From the NCBI RefSeq assembly GCF_025558585.1, contig NZ_CP094723.1, positions 806,001 to 870,000 of the forward strand: a stretch of DNA of 64,000 nucleotides, in the 5' to 3' direction. This document shows, piece after piece, positions 6,740 through 16,600 of the stretch. Both the position numbers and the translations under genes were made by a program. Each line of letters begins with the position of its first letter. The first letter of the stretch is position 1. Source of the DNA: Staphylococcus sp. IVB6214. GTDB taxonomy: Bacteria > Bacillota > Bacilli > Staphylococcales > Staphylococcaceae. Under the pieces are notes generated by a model, which worked only from the letters and a program-made list of their open reading frames with translations, made no database searches and was not told the origin of the DNA.

Positions 6740-9700
6740 ATGACTAATGACGTTAGAGGTTTCTCTATTTTAATGGATATGGAAGACGTTGGCGTAAAGA
6801 GAACCTTAAACCAAATCAAATCTCAATTTAGAACTTTGAGTACTGAAATGAGACGATCTTCCAATGATTTTGCACATACAGATAAGTCTATGGCTAGTTT
6901 GAAACAACGCTCTAAAGAATTGGCTAAAGGTATTCAGGTTACAGAAAACTCCATGAAGGATATCGAAGCTCAGTTAAAGAAGATGTCTAAAGAAGAGCAA
7001 CAGACGAGCGTTCACGCAGAACGTTTACGAACCGAGTATAGTAAACATCATAGAGCTTTGAATATGTACAAACGCCAACTGACCGAAACTGATAATGAGC
7101 TACGTCGATTTACGCTGCGGCAAAAACAAGGTATTTCAACAATGGCAGAAATACGTGCAAAGATGCAAAGTTTTAATGACATTCTTTCTTTATCTCGAAG
7201 CAATTTGTCACGAGCTGGAAAAACTACACAAGCTTATGAAGCACATATATCTGAATTAAATAACACTATGAAGAAACAACAGCTAATCGTGCAGAATCTA
7301 AATAGACAGTATGATTTCATAGTGAAATCTCAAGGAAAAAATAGCAAAGAAGCACGTGAATTAGCGAGCGCTATTACACAGCAGAAAATTAAGATGAATG
7401 AATTAGAGTCTGAAATCAAACAGACTTCTACGGAGTATAAACGTCTTTCTGTTGAGCAGCAAAGAGCACAAAGATTAAGCGCTACAGCTTTTGGCAGAGG
7501 AGTTCAATCCGTTAACAAATATAAGGACTCTATTAGCAGTATCAGCAGTACAATGCGTTCTGTAGGTTCAGGGGCATTTATCTATATGACTTTACCTGCA
7601 GTTGCAGCGATGGGCGGAGCTATTAAATCTTCAATTGAATGGGAACAAGCTCTAGCAGGTGTTGCTAAGACGACTAATTTGTCCGGTCGCGAATTGAACA
7701 ATATGGGCAAAGAAATTACAGACATGAGTAACAAATTGCCATTTGCTGCTAGCGAAGTTGCTGGAGTAGCTGAAGCGGCAGGGCAATTAGGTGTGAAGAA
7801 GAAAGATATAACAGCCTTTACTAAAACCATGCTTGATTTAGGCGTAGCGACTAACCTTACATCAGAAGAAGCGGCCACTGAATTCGCAAGATTCGCTAAT
7901 GCTGCAAAAATGCCTATCAAAGATGTCGACAGACTGGGGAGTACGGTAACAGCTCTTGGTAATTCGACTGCTACAACTGAAAAAGAGATTGTAGAAATGG
8001 CGCAACGTTTAGCAGGTGCGGGTGCACAAGCAGGTTTTAGTGCTGATGAAATTATGAGTATATCGGCTGCTATGAGTAGTGTAGGTATTGAGTCAGAAGC
8101 CGGCGGGACAGCTATGACTCAAATTTTCAATAAGATGACTAAGGCTATTGCTGAAGGTGGAGGCACGTTAGACAGTTTTGCTAAGACTTCAGGCGTAAGT
8201 GCAGAACAGTTTGCACAAGCATGGGAAAACAACCCATCTAAAGCCTTATCGATGTTTGTTGAAGGTTTATCTAAAACAGAAGGCGGAGCTAAAGGAGTAT
8301 TAAAAGCTCTTGATGACGTCGGAATTAAAGGTATTCGTGAAGCAGATACAATTCGTCGTATGGCAAACAATCACAAAGTGCTTGATAACGCTTTAAAGAC
8401 AGGCGCTGAAGGTTGGAAAAAGAACACCGCCTTAACTAAAGAAGCAGGCGTCCGTTACGAGACAATGGGCTCTAAATTAAAGATTCTAAAAAACACTTTT
8501 ATCAACTTCTTAAGAACAATTGGCGATGCTTTCGCACCAATTATCATAAAAGTATCAGATGCTCTTACCGCGCTGTTTAAACGTCTCCAGAATACAAGCG
8601 ACATTACTAAGATTGTCATTACAGCCTTTACTTTAATGGCTGCTGCAATACCCCCGTTACTCATCGGTGCAGGTTTACTAGGAAGTGCGATTACTAATAT
8701 AGCTCAAGCAGCTATTTTCTTAAATGGCACAAAAGGTGGGGCAACCTTTTTTAGACTGTTTAATGGGGGTATCAAATCCGCATTGCCTAAGATAGGGCAA
8801 TTAATCACTAAAATACCAATGATTGGCGGAGCAGTTACAGCTTTATCCGGTCCAATTGGTTGGGCTATTGCAGCAGTAGTTGCTATTGGTGCAGCATTCG
8901 TAGTCGCTTATAAAAAAGTTGACTGGTTTAGAGAGGGGATAGACGGTCTTGTAGATGTTATCAAAGTCTTTGGGGGTAAAATTCTGTCAGGATTGACGAA
9001 TACAGTGAAAGGTGCTGTCAAACACTTCAAAGACTGGCGAGATAGTCTACCTAAAGATGACTCATTGAAAAAGAGCGCTGTTGCACTAGACGTATATAAA
9101 TCTGGATTTAAAAAATTCATGAAGGTGCTCGCTTCGGCTAAAGATAAGGCTACAGATGTTAGTGATGCTCTAGGTTCAGGGGTTTCAAAAAGCACTAAAA
9201 AAGCACTAGAAGGTTTTGTGAAGTACTCTGAAGACTCGGATAAAATCTTAGCTAAGATTAAAAACAACCATGGTCGTATTACTTCTGAAGAGAAAACAGA
9301 ACTGATTAACATCCAAAAAAGTATGACAGATGAACTCGTTAACCAGTTAAACATCCGAGCTGAAAAGCAACGGAATATTCAAGTGGAAGTTTTTAAACAG
9401 AATAACGGATTGACCGCAAAACATGAACGAGAAATTATGGAGCGCTCTAAAAAGCAATTTGCGACAAGCGAAGCTAGGATTAGAGAAATCAGCGCACGTA
9501 TACAAGAACTTGTAGATAAGCAAGCTAAAGATGGTAAATTAACTGCCCGAGAAATGAAAGAGTTGAACAAGTTATATGACGAACAGCGAGACTTAGCTGT
9601 TGGCACATTAAGTTCAACACATAAAGAGCAAGAGCGTATTTTATCGGTAATGTCAGCTAACAGAGAAGCTTATGGTCTGAAAGAAGCAGAATCTATCGTA

Positions 9701-12079
9701 AAAAATGCAGTGAAAGCAAGAGATGTAGCCAAGAAAGAAAATCAGAAACGCTATGACCAAGAAGTAGATAACATTAACCAGATGGTCGGATTATCTGAAG
9801 ATGAGAAGAAACGTCTTCTTCAAAATGCTCAAGATAGATATGATCAGGCAAATCAAAAGGCTGATGAGAACCATCAGAAAATTATTGGTGGGGTTAAGAA
9901 GAATAACCAAGAAATTGAGACTGAAATGGATCTATCAAATGGCAGGGTTTATTCTAACTCTGAAAAATGGTGGAACCGAACGCTATTCTTCTTACAAAAC
10001 CTGTGGGGTCAAACAAGGCTCTTATGGGATGTTTTTACGATATGGTTTACGACATCTGTCAACAACATCTGGAAGTCTATTAGCGATAAATGGAAAGCCA
10101 TAAAAGACTATACTGCATACGTCTGGGAAAATGTAAAAAGCACAGTCACTGGTAAAGCTTCAAGGCTTTGGAACGGCGTTAGACGTACTTGGGATGCTTT
10201 ATGGAGCAGAACACGTTCTATTTTTAGCAGAGTAAGGTCATGGTTGGCTAATACGTGGAAAAATATCAGACGTTCAGTCACTGGTAAAGCTTCAAGGCTT
10301 TGGAACGGCGTTAGACGTACTTGGGATGCTTTATGGAGCAGAACACGTTCTATTTTTAGAAGTGTAAGGTCATGGTTGGCTAATACGTGGGAAAATATCA
10401 GACGTTCAGTCACTGGTAAAGCTTCAAGGCTTTGGAACGGCGTTAGACGTACTTGGGATGCTTTATGGAGCAGAACACGTTCTATTTTTAGAAGTGTAAG
10501 GTCATGGTTAATTAACACATGGAACGCTATTTATCGTTCTGTAACAGGTATAGCAGGGAATTTATGGCGAAGTGTGCGTCGAACGTTCAATAATATGGCC
10601 AGTGGTTTGAAATCAATCATCGGTAGAATCAAAGGTCATATTACTGGCATGGTCAATGCTGTTAAACGTGGTTTGAATAAATTAATAGATGGTATTAACT
10701 GGGTTGGAGGTAAAGTAGGGTTATCTAAAATACCTCGTTTCTCAACTGGTACTACACACACGACAACGCACAATGTTGTTACTAACGGCAAAGTTAACGA
10801 TGATACGTTAGCGGTTGTTGGCGACAAAGGTCGTGGTAATGGATCAAATGGATTTAGACATGAAATGATTCGTTACCCAAATGGTAATATGGTTGTTACG
10901 CCTGATACTGACACACTGACAATGTTACCTAAAGGTAGTGAAGTGTACAGCGGTAAGCAAACCCAAGAATTTTTAAGCCCTACTAACAGCAAAATTCCTA
11001 AAGGACTTCCAAGATTTTCTAAAGGAACTGGTGCAGGTAGTATTTTAGATCGAGTAACTGATGTGATAGACAACGCAACTGCGTTTGGCAGAGATATTTT
11101 TGAATTTGCTAAGTCACCAGGTAGATTAGTAAAATTAATGCTTGATAAATTTGGTGTTAGTTTCAATCACCTGAAAGGTTCGCTATTCAGAGATTTTATG
11201 AATGCCGCTTTAAGAACTTTGACAAGGTCTATTACAGGTATTTTCAAAAAGGCTCTCGAAGAAGGAGAAATGGGTGGCGACGGCTCATCATTCACAAAAT
11301 ATACAAAGACAACGCCTTACTCACCAGGTGGTCCCGTACCAGGATATGGTTTTAATGGTGGTCGACATTATGGTATCGACTATGCAACTCCAGTGGGTAC
11401 AGTACTAAGAGCGACTCGTAGTGGTACTGTAAGCAGACAATACAATCACGGCGGCGGACTAGTTGCTAGGTTGGTTGCTGGGAAGTTTGCTGAATATTTT
11501 CTTCATCTATCAAGTATTATTAAAACAGGACGTGTCAGAAAAGGGCAGCCGTTTGCTAGAACGGGTAACAGTGGCGCGTGGACGACGGGTCCGCACTTAC
11601 ATTACCAAGTTGAATCACCGCCTTCTGCATCTTTAACAAACCGTAACACTATAAACCCAGAAGTCTTTTTACGCGGTAAAAAGTATGCTACTGGTGGCTT
11701 AGTGCATAACGGCTTATATCGTTTGGGTGAAGAAGGTTACCCTGAGTGGGTAATTCCAACTGATCCCGCACGTGCAAGTGACGCAGCTAAACTACTAGCT
11801 TTGGCTAGTAAAGACATCAGTAAGAATAAACGTCCTAAAAACTTTAGTAATAGTGCAATTGGTAATGAAAGTGGCACTAGTAAACTCGAAAGTAAGTTAG
11901 ACGTTATGATAGCACTGCTTACTAAATTAGTAGGTTCTAACGAAAACATTGCTGATAAAGATTACACACCAGTGATCGATACCTTTGGTTTAGCGGACTT
12001 TATCAATTTAACAATAGATAAGCGTGAGCGCACAAATGCACGACAAAATAAATTCAAAAGTGGGGGTGCTTTAATTTAA
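6740..12079 (+). CDS. Tail tape measure protein with C-terminal M23 peptidase domain
   Basis: At 1779 residues this is the longest protein here; tape measure length sets tail length. In order it has an N-terminal coiled coil (about 1-270); a TP901-type tape measure core (about 280-640, with SIEWEQALAGVAKTT and GGTAMTQIFNKM blocks); hydrophobic segments (about 630-730); and a long charged helical region (about 790-1070). A tryptophan-rich array of 44-residue repeats follows (about 1130-1310), then an M23 endopeptidase domain (about 1525-1650). The M23 signature is visible as HYGIDYA, a central LHLS and a GPHLHY near residue 1618, so the metal and catalytic histidines are present. The peptidase probably opens the cell wall during DNA entry. 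A strong AGGAGG precedes the ATG, and the stop overlaps the next ATG (TAATG). Confidence 0.93.
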   Translation: MTNDVRGFSILMDMEDVGVKRTLNQIKSQFRTLSTEMRRSSNDFAHTDKSMASLKQRSKELAKGIQVTENSMKDIEAQLKKMSKEEQQTSVHAERLRTEYSKHHRALNMYKRQLTETDNELRRFTLRQKQGISTMAEIRAKMQSFNDILSLSRSNLSRAGKTTQAYEAHISELNNTMKKQQLIVQNLNRQYDFIVKSQGKNSKEARELASAITQQKIKMNELESEIKQTSTEYKRLSVEQQRAQRLSATAFGRGVQSVNKYKDSISSISSTMRSVGSGAFIYMTLPAVAAMGGAIKSSIEWEQALAGVAKTTNLSGRELNNMGKEITDMSNKLPFAASEVAGVAEAAGQLGVKKKDITAFTKTMLDLGVATNLTSEEAATEFARFANAAKMPIKDVDRLGSTVTALGNSTATTEKEIVEMAQRLAGAGAQAGFSADEIMSISAAMSSVGIESEAGGTAMTQIFNKMTKAIAEGGGTLDSFAKTSGVSAEQFAQAWENNPSKALSMFVEGLSKTEGGAKGVLKALDDVGIKGIREADTIRRMANNHKVLDNALKTGAEGWKKNTALTKEAGVRYETMGSKLKILKNTFINFLRTIGDAFAPIIIKVSDALTALFKRLQNTSDITKIVITAFTLMAAAIPPLLIGAGLLGSAITNIAQAAIFLNGTKGGATFFRLFNGGIKSALPKIGQLITKIPMIGGAVTALSGPIGWAIAAVVAIGAAFVVAYKKVDWFREGIDGLVDVIKVFGGKILSGLTNTVKGAVKHFKDWRDSLPKDDSLKKSAVALDVYKSGFKKFMKVLASAKDKATDVSDALGSGVSKSTKKALEGFVKYSEDSDKILAKIKNNHGRITSEEKTELINIQKSMTDELVNQLNIRAEKQRNIQVEVFKQNNGLTAKHEREIMERSKKQFATSEARIREISARIQELVDKQAKDGKLTAREMKELNKLYDEQRDLAVGTLSSTHKEQERILSVMSANREAYGLKEAESIVKNAVKARDVAKKENQKRYDQEVDNINQMVGLSEDEKKRLLQNAQDRYDQANQKADENHQKIIGGVKKNNQEIETEMDLSNGRVYSNSEKWWNRTLFFLQNLWGQTRLLWDVFTIWFTTSVNNIWKSISDKWKAIKDYTAYVWENVKSTVTGKASRLWNGVRRTWDALWSRTRSIFSRVRSWLANTWKNIRRSVTGKASRLWNGVRRTWDALWSRTRSIFRSVRSWLANTWENIRRSVTGKASRLWNGVRRTWDALWSRTRSIFRSVRSWLINTWNAIYRSVTGIAGNLWRSVRRTFNNMASGLKSIIGRIKGHITGMVNAVKRGLNKLIDGINWVGGKVGLSKIPRFSTGTTHTTTHNVVTNGKVNDDTLAVVGDKGRGNGSNGFRHEMIRYPNGNMVVTPDTDTLTMLPKGSEVYSGKQTQEFLSPTNSKIPKGLPRFSKGTGAGSILDRVTDVIDNATAFGRDIFEFAKSPGRLVKLMLDKFGVSFNHLKGSLFRDFMNAALRTLTRSITGIFKKALEEGEMGGDGSSFTKYTKTTPYSPGGPVPGYGFNGGRHYGIDYATPVGTVLRATRSGTVSRQYNHGGGLVARLVAGKFAEYFLHLSSIIKTGRVRKGQPFARTGNSGAWTTGPHLHYQVESPPSASLTNRNTINPEVFLRGKKYATGGLVHNGLYRLGEEGYPEWVIPTDPARASDAAKLLALASKDISKNKRPKNFSNSAIGNESGTSKLESKLDVMIALLTKLVGSNENIADKDYTPVIDTFGLADFINLTIDKRERTNARQNKFKSGGALI
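10143..10670 (+). repeat. Tandem 132-bp repeats inside the tape measure gene
   Basis: Three nearly identical 132-base units start at 10143, 10275 and 10407, and a diverged fourth starts at 10539. Each encodes 44 residues containing VTGKASRLWNGVRRTWDALW and then a W-S-R-T-R-S-I-F stretch. The period is an exact multiple of three, so unit gain or loss stays in frame. The near identity of the three DNA units points to recent duplication or to gene conversion. Confidence 0.95.
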
Positions 12080-13593
12080 TGAATGATACTATCAAAGTTA
12101 ATAACAAGGCACTGTCTTGGCTTTATGTTCAAAGGGGGTTCCAAATCCCCTCTTTTAATTTTGAAATTGAAACAGAAAAGGTAGATGGCCGTGCAGGTTC
12201 AGTTTTTAAAAGACGCCAATTATCTGAATATCGGTTTGAATTACCATTGGTTATTCACAACGATAAATTAGCGTCAGAAGGCATCAAATCATATGACGAC
12301 ATCAACAACGCACTTACTAAGTTTTTTGATTACGATGAAGCGGTTAAGTTACAGTTTAAATCTAAAGATTGGTACTGGAATGCACGATTCGAAGGTCCTT
12401 TTGAAATCAACAATAAGACAGAAAACAACATCAATGTTGTGAATGTCAAAGTAGTTTTAACAGATCCCTACAAATATTCTGCAACTGGTAACACCAATAC
12501 AGCAATTGGTGACGCAGTATCTGTTGTAAATTTAGGTACTGCACCAACACCAATTACCGTCGAAGCTAGAGCATTAAAAGATAGCACGAACTTTATGATT
12601 GCCAATGGGGATAAAGATTATTTTATGATTGGTAAATCAGAAGATGCTGAAAAAACGACAAAAGATGTATCACCTTACCTTTTTAACGATGAATTTAATA
12701 AAAATGGCATTGGTAACTGGGCGTATATGCCAAATGACACAAGCTTTGGTCCATACCTAGATGGTGGTGATGCAATGGGTGGTCGTCTAAAAGTAATGGA
12801 AGGAAATGAAAGTATTTACCCATATACGTGGGGGAACAACACTAAAACAGGTTGGCACGGAGCGGCTATATACAAGTCACTTAATCGATCAATTCAAGAT
12901 TTTAGAATTCGGTTCAAACTGTCGGTACGTCAATATTTAGGTATTGGCACAAGTAAATCAGTTGCATATTTAGTTGATGAGAACAATAGAACGCAATTTA
13001 GTGTTGTGTATGTTAACACAAGGGCAAATAGTAATAACTCAAAAATTGTTGTTTTCGCTTATGATGAGCATGGAAGCGCCCGAAAGATATACACACGTGA
13101 CGTGCCTATCACATACAAAAAACGTAAATATATTCATCCGTTTATGTTTTTAGAAAGAAAAGGCAATAATTTGAAGGTTACTAGCTTTTTTTATGATTTA
13201 TACAAAGATCCCAAACGAAAAAAACCACTCGGGAAAGATGAACGTGTGATTATTGATCGTGGTAATTTGTACCAACGTAAAGTACGCATAGCACGTTTGT
13301 ATTCCGGGAAATATGCTAAATACGCTAAAAGTTTATATGCTTCTTTGTTAGGGTTTAGCATACAAGAATTGTTACCGAACAGCGAAGATATTACGCCTAT
13401 CGTAATCCGAAGTGGCGATGATATTATGATTGATACACGTCAGAAGTTAGTAACAATCAACGATGAAAACGCATTACATCTCAAAGATTTGGGTTCAAAT
13501 TATCTTAATATTGATGCGGGCACATCTGAACTAGTCATATATCCACCTGAAACTTTTGACACAACAGTTAAATGGCAAGATAGATTTTTATAG
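12079..13593 (+). CDS. Distal tail protein (Dit)
   Basis: A 504-residue protein directly after the tape measure gene, starting by TAATG overlap. Dit proteins form the hexameric hub joining the tail tube to the tip. The N-terminal part (about residues 1-140) has the Dit pattern: LYVQRGFQIPSFNFE, then VDGRAGSVFKRRQL, and KDWYWNARFEG. The remaining part is an extended insertion with a beta-sandwich look (residues about 190-430, with the NWAYMPNDTSF and KTGWHGAAIYKS stretches) before a C-terminal closing segment (LNIDAGTSELVIYPPE). At this length it is an 'evolved' Dit that may carry a carbohydrate-binding insert; that part is inference. Confidence 0.85.
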   Translation: MNDTIKVNNKALSWLYVQRGFQIPSFNFEIETEKVDGRAGSVFKRRQLSEYRFELPLVIHNDKLASEGIKSYDDINNALTKFFDYDEAVKLQFKSKDWYWNARFEGPFEINNKTENNINVVNVKVVLTDPYKYSATGNTNTAIGDAVSVVNLGTAPTPITVEARALKDSTNFMIANGDKDYFMIGKSEDAEKTTKDVSPYLFNDEFNKNGIGNWAYMPNDTSFGPYLDGGDAMGGRLKVMEGNESIYPYTWGNNTKTGWHGAAIYKSLNRSIQDFRIRFKLSVRQYLGIGTSKSVAYLVDENNRTQFSVVYVNTRANSNNSKIVVFAYDEHGSARKIYTRDVPITYKKRKYIHPFMFLERKGNNLKVTSFFYDLYKDPKRKKPLGKDERVIIDRGNLYQRKVRIARLYSGKYAKYAKSLYASLLGFSIQELLPNSEDITPIVIRSGDDIMIDTRQKLVTINDENALHLKDLGSNYLNIDAGTSELVIYPPETFDTTVKWQDRFL

Positions 13594-13608
13594 GAAGGGG
13601 GGAATAAC

Positions 13609-16600
13609 TTGATTCATGTTTTAAATTACAGTGGGCAGATTATTGATTTTTTTAGTCAAGATGATAGTTCGATTATCAAAGCAATGTATAGCCGTACGTC
13701 TGAATCCGAAACGTTGGAACTTATTGTATTAAGTAGTCGTGGGGTTCCCTTTAAAGAACGTAATCGTATTTTGATCCAAGATAAAAACGAAAATTATCGT
13801 GAATTTATTGTAGACCATGTGGGAGATAGCGGACAATATATTGAAGTTGAATGTACAGCTTCATATTTAGTTGATATTAGTTCGTCTAAACCTATACCAG
13901 CTGGGAAATACGAAAAAATGACAGTCAATCAAAAACTGTCAGAAACGTTACGTGATAGTGGTTGGACAGTTGGTGATTGTGATTATGCAGGTATTAAAAC
14001 AAATTCGTGGACATCCGTCAGAACGCCTTTGGAGATGATTAGTCAACTTGAAACAGCGCATGACGTTGTTGCCGATTATGAAATCATCATTGATGGCTAT
14101 GAAGTGGTAAAGCGTTTAGTTAATATGCGTAAACCAACGCCTTTATTTAAAGGTAAGGAAATAGAATATGGTAAAGACTTACTAAGTATGAAGCGCACAG
14201 TTGACTTTTCAGAAGTTAAAACGGCGCTTTTTGCTTTTGGCCCCGAAAACGAGAATGGTAAGCGTATCAGTTTGGTTGTACATGATGATGAGGCACAACA
14301 ACAATTAGGCTTGCCACAGCGCTATATTTGGGGTGTCTATGAGCCTGAAACAGAAGATAACGACATGACACAAAAAAGGCTAGAAACACTTGCCAGAACA
14401 GAACTGAACAAGCATAAATCGGCTGCGATTTCATATGAAGTAAGTGTTGTTAACATCGAAAAAGAATACCCACATGAGACTATCCATTTTGGTGACTTGG
14501 TTAGAATTAAAAACACTGACTTCACACCTAGTTTGTATGCAGAAAGCGAAGTGATTGGCTTTGACTTAGATTTAATCAGTGGCGATTGTACGTACACATT
14601 CGGTAAGATTGTTGAGTATAAAGAAAGTGATTTACGTCGCTATTTTGAAAGCAAGCTGGGTTATATTCAACAAAAATTAAATGACAATCTGACAAACGTT
14701 AATACGATTGTACGTGACAGTTTGGATTCTGAACTACAATATTTTGAACGTAAGATTTTTAAAGGTGAAACTGCCCCTGATAACCCCGTCAATGACACGA
14801 TGTGGCTAGACACAAGTAATCCTAATGTAGCTGTGTTACGTCGTTATTTTAACGGAGAATGGCATAATGCCACTGCTGAAAAAGCAAGCGATGTAGGAGC
14901 CATCACAAGAGAACAAGCGTTGTATAGCGAACTTACAAATGCATTTACCAATCTAACTATTCAACATGCAAAGTTGCTAAAAGAAGTGCTCGGAGTTCTT
15001 AATTCCGAATTCTTTGTAAGTACTACTTTGAAAGCAAATGTGCAAAATAATTTAGATGAGACTATCACGGTCTATAACAAAATTAAAACGAACTTGGATA
15101 GCATGACGTCTGAAACCGCAACAATTGGTAAGTTGATTGATACGCAGTCTTTTTTCTTAGAGTATCGTGAGAAGTTGCAATCTTTATACACATCAGTAGA
15201 AACTGCTAAACGTGCGATTAATGCACGCTTTAAACTATTACAATCACAATACACTGATGCAAAGTTTAATGATGCTATGAATAAGGTAGCTTCATCAATT
15301 CCTGGTGGTAATTGGGATTCTGCTAACCAAGTGCTTACATCCGAAGTGCCAAACGAAGCTAGAATAAACGAGATTGTAGCTAGTATTACGGAAAGTGCAG
15401 TTGAAAGTCTCCAGAATTCAGTTAATGAAGTCGGGGAAAGGCTAAACACTGTTAACGGGGATTTAATTGAAAGGATAAACAATGAAAGAGTAAATATTAG
15501 GCAGTATGTGGATACCGTCAATTTGAATTTACGTGATGAAGTAACAAATAAGTTAAAACTCACTGAAGATGAGTTATCTAATTCTATCAACGCAGTAAAA
15601 GAAGATGTTATCAATAATGTGGCAGACCCCCTGAAAATACGCATGACAACAGCTGAAAGTGGTTTACAACAGTTACAAGATAGTTTGTTGTTGTCTGCTA
15701 CTAAAACAGAAGTAAATCGTTTATTAACTGATGCACTGACGCCCCTTAAAACAGACGTGAATAATCAAAAGGCGCAGTTAAAAGTTATGTCAGATTCTAT
15801 TGATTCAAAAGTCAGTAAGTCTGATTACACAACGGATAAAAACGGCATTGTACGACGTCTTAACAATGCAGATTCCGCACGAGAGCAGTTGGCTAATCAG
15901 ATAAGTGATCGCGTTACTTTATCGGTGTTTAATAATGGCATTGATAATTCAAAACAATACGCTGATGATAAGGTAGAAGCTTTACAGATTGGTAATGTTA
16001 ACCTAATTAGAAGTTTCAAGCATAAAATTGGCTGGAATGGCGGAACTGTTGAAAGTGATTATGCAACTAGATTATCTCAAGGCAAAACAATTCACTTTTA
16101 TATGTATGAAGACTCTGCGAAACAATTAGAACCTAACACTGATTATGTTTTACAGCTACATGAAGCTGATGAAGGTATTATTATGGCAGTTGTAAGTGAT
16201 TTTGGAAAAAACGTGATTCAAAGATATACAACCGATAGGATTATTAAGTTTAATACTCAAGATCATCAAAATTTCAGAATGTCATTTTTGGCGAAGGCTG
16301 ATAACCAATTGGTCGGCAAAATAAGTTTGTATAAAGGTACTAAAGCGCTTGATTGGACACCTAATCCACTTGATATTCAAAGCAACATAGAGTCAGCAGA
16401 ACAAAATGCAAAAGGTTATGCTGATAAGTTAAAAACAGACCAGGAAAAAGTGCTTACGACTTACGATACGCGTATATCTCAAAATGGCCAAAAGATTCAG
16501 CAGAGAGCAACAAAACAAGAGTACAATGCTTCTAAAAAGTTACTCGACAAAACGTTAGCAGAGATTGTTACAAGTGTAACATCGGGAGTTGCGCTAACGT

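Noticed and set aside
10108..10518. 136-codon minus-strand open frame with an internal repeat
   Set aside because: The repeat is the antisense image of the 132-bp array of the tape measure gene; no ribosome site.
10143..10670. Regular repeats that might suggest a CRISPR array
   Set aside because: The 132-base units are coding, contiguous and without spacers.
15072..15644. 190-codon minus-strand open frame inside the tail fibre gene
   Set aside because: It is antisense to the coiled-coil part of a well-supported gene, has Ser/Leu-rich shadow composition and no ribosome site.
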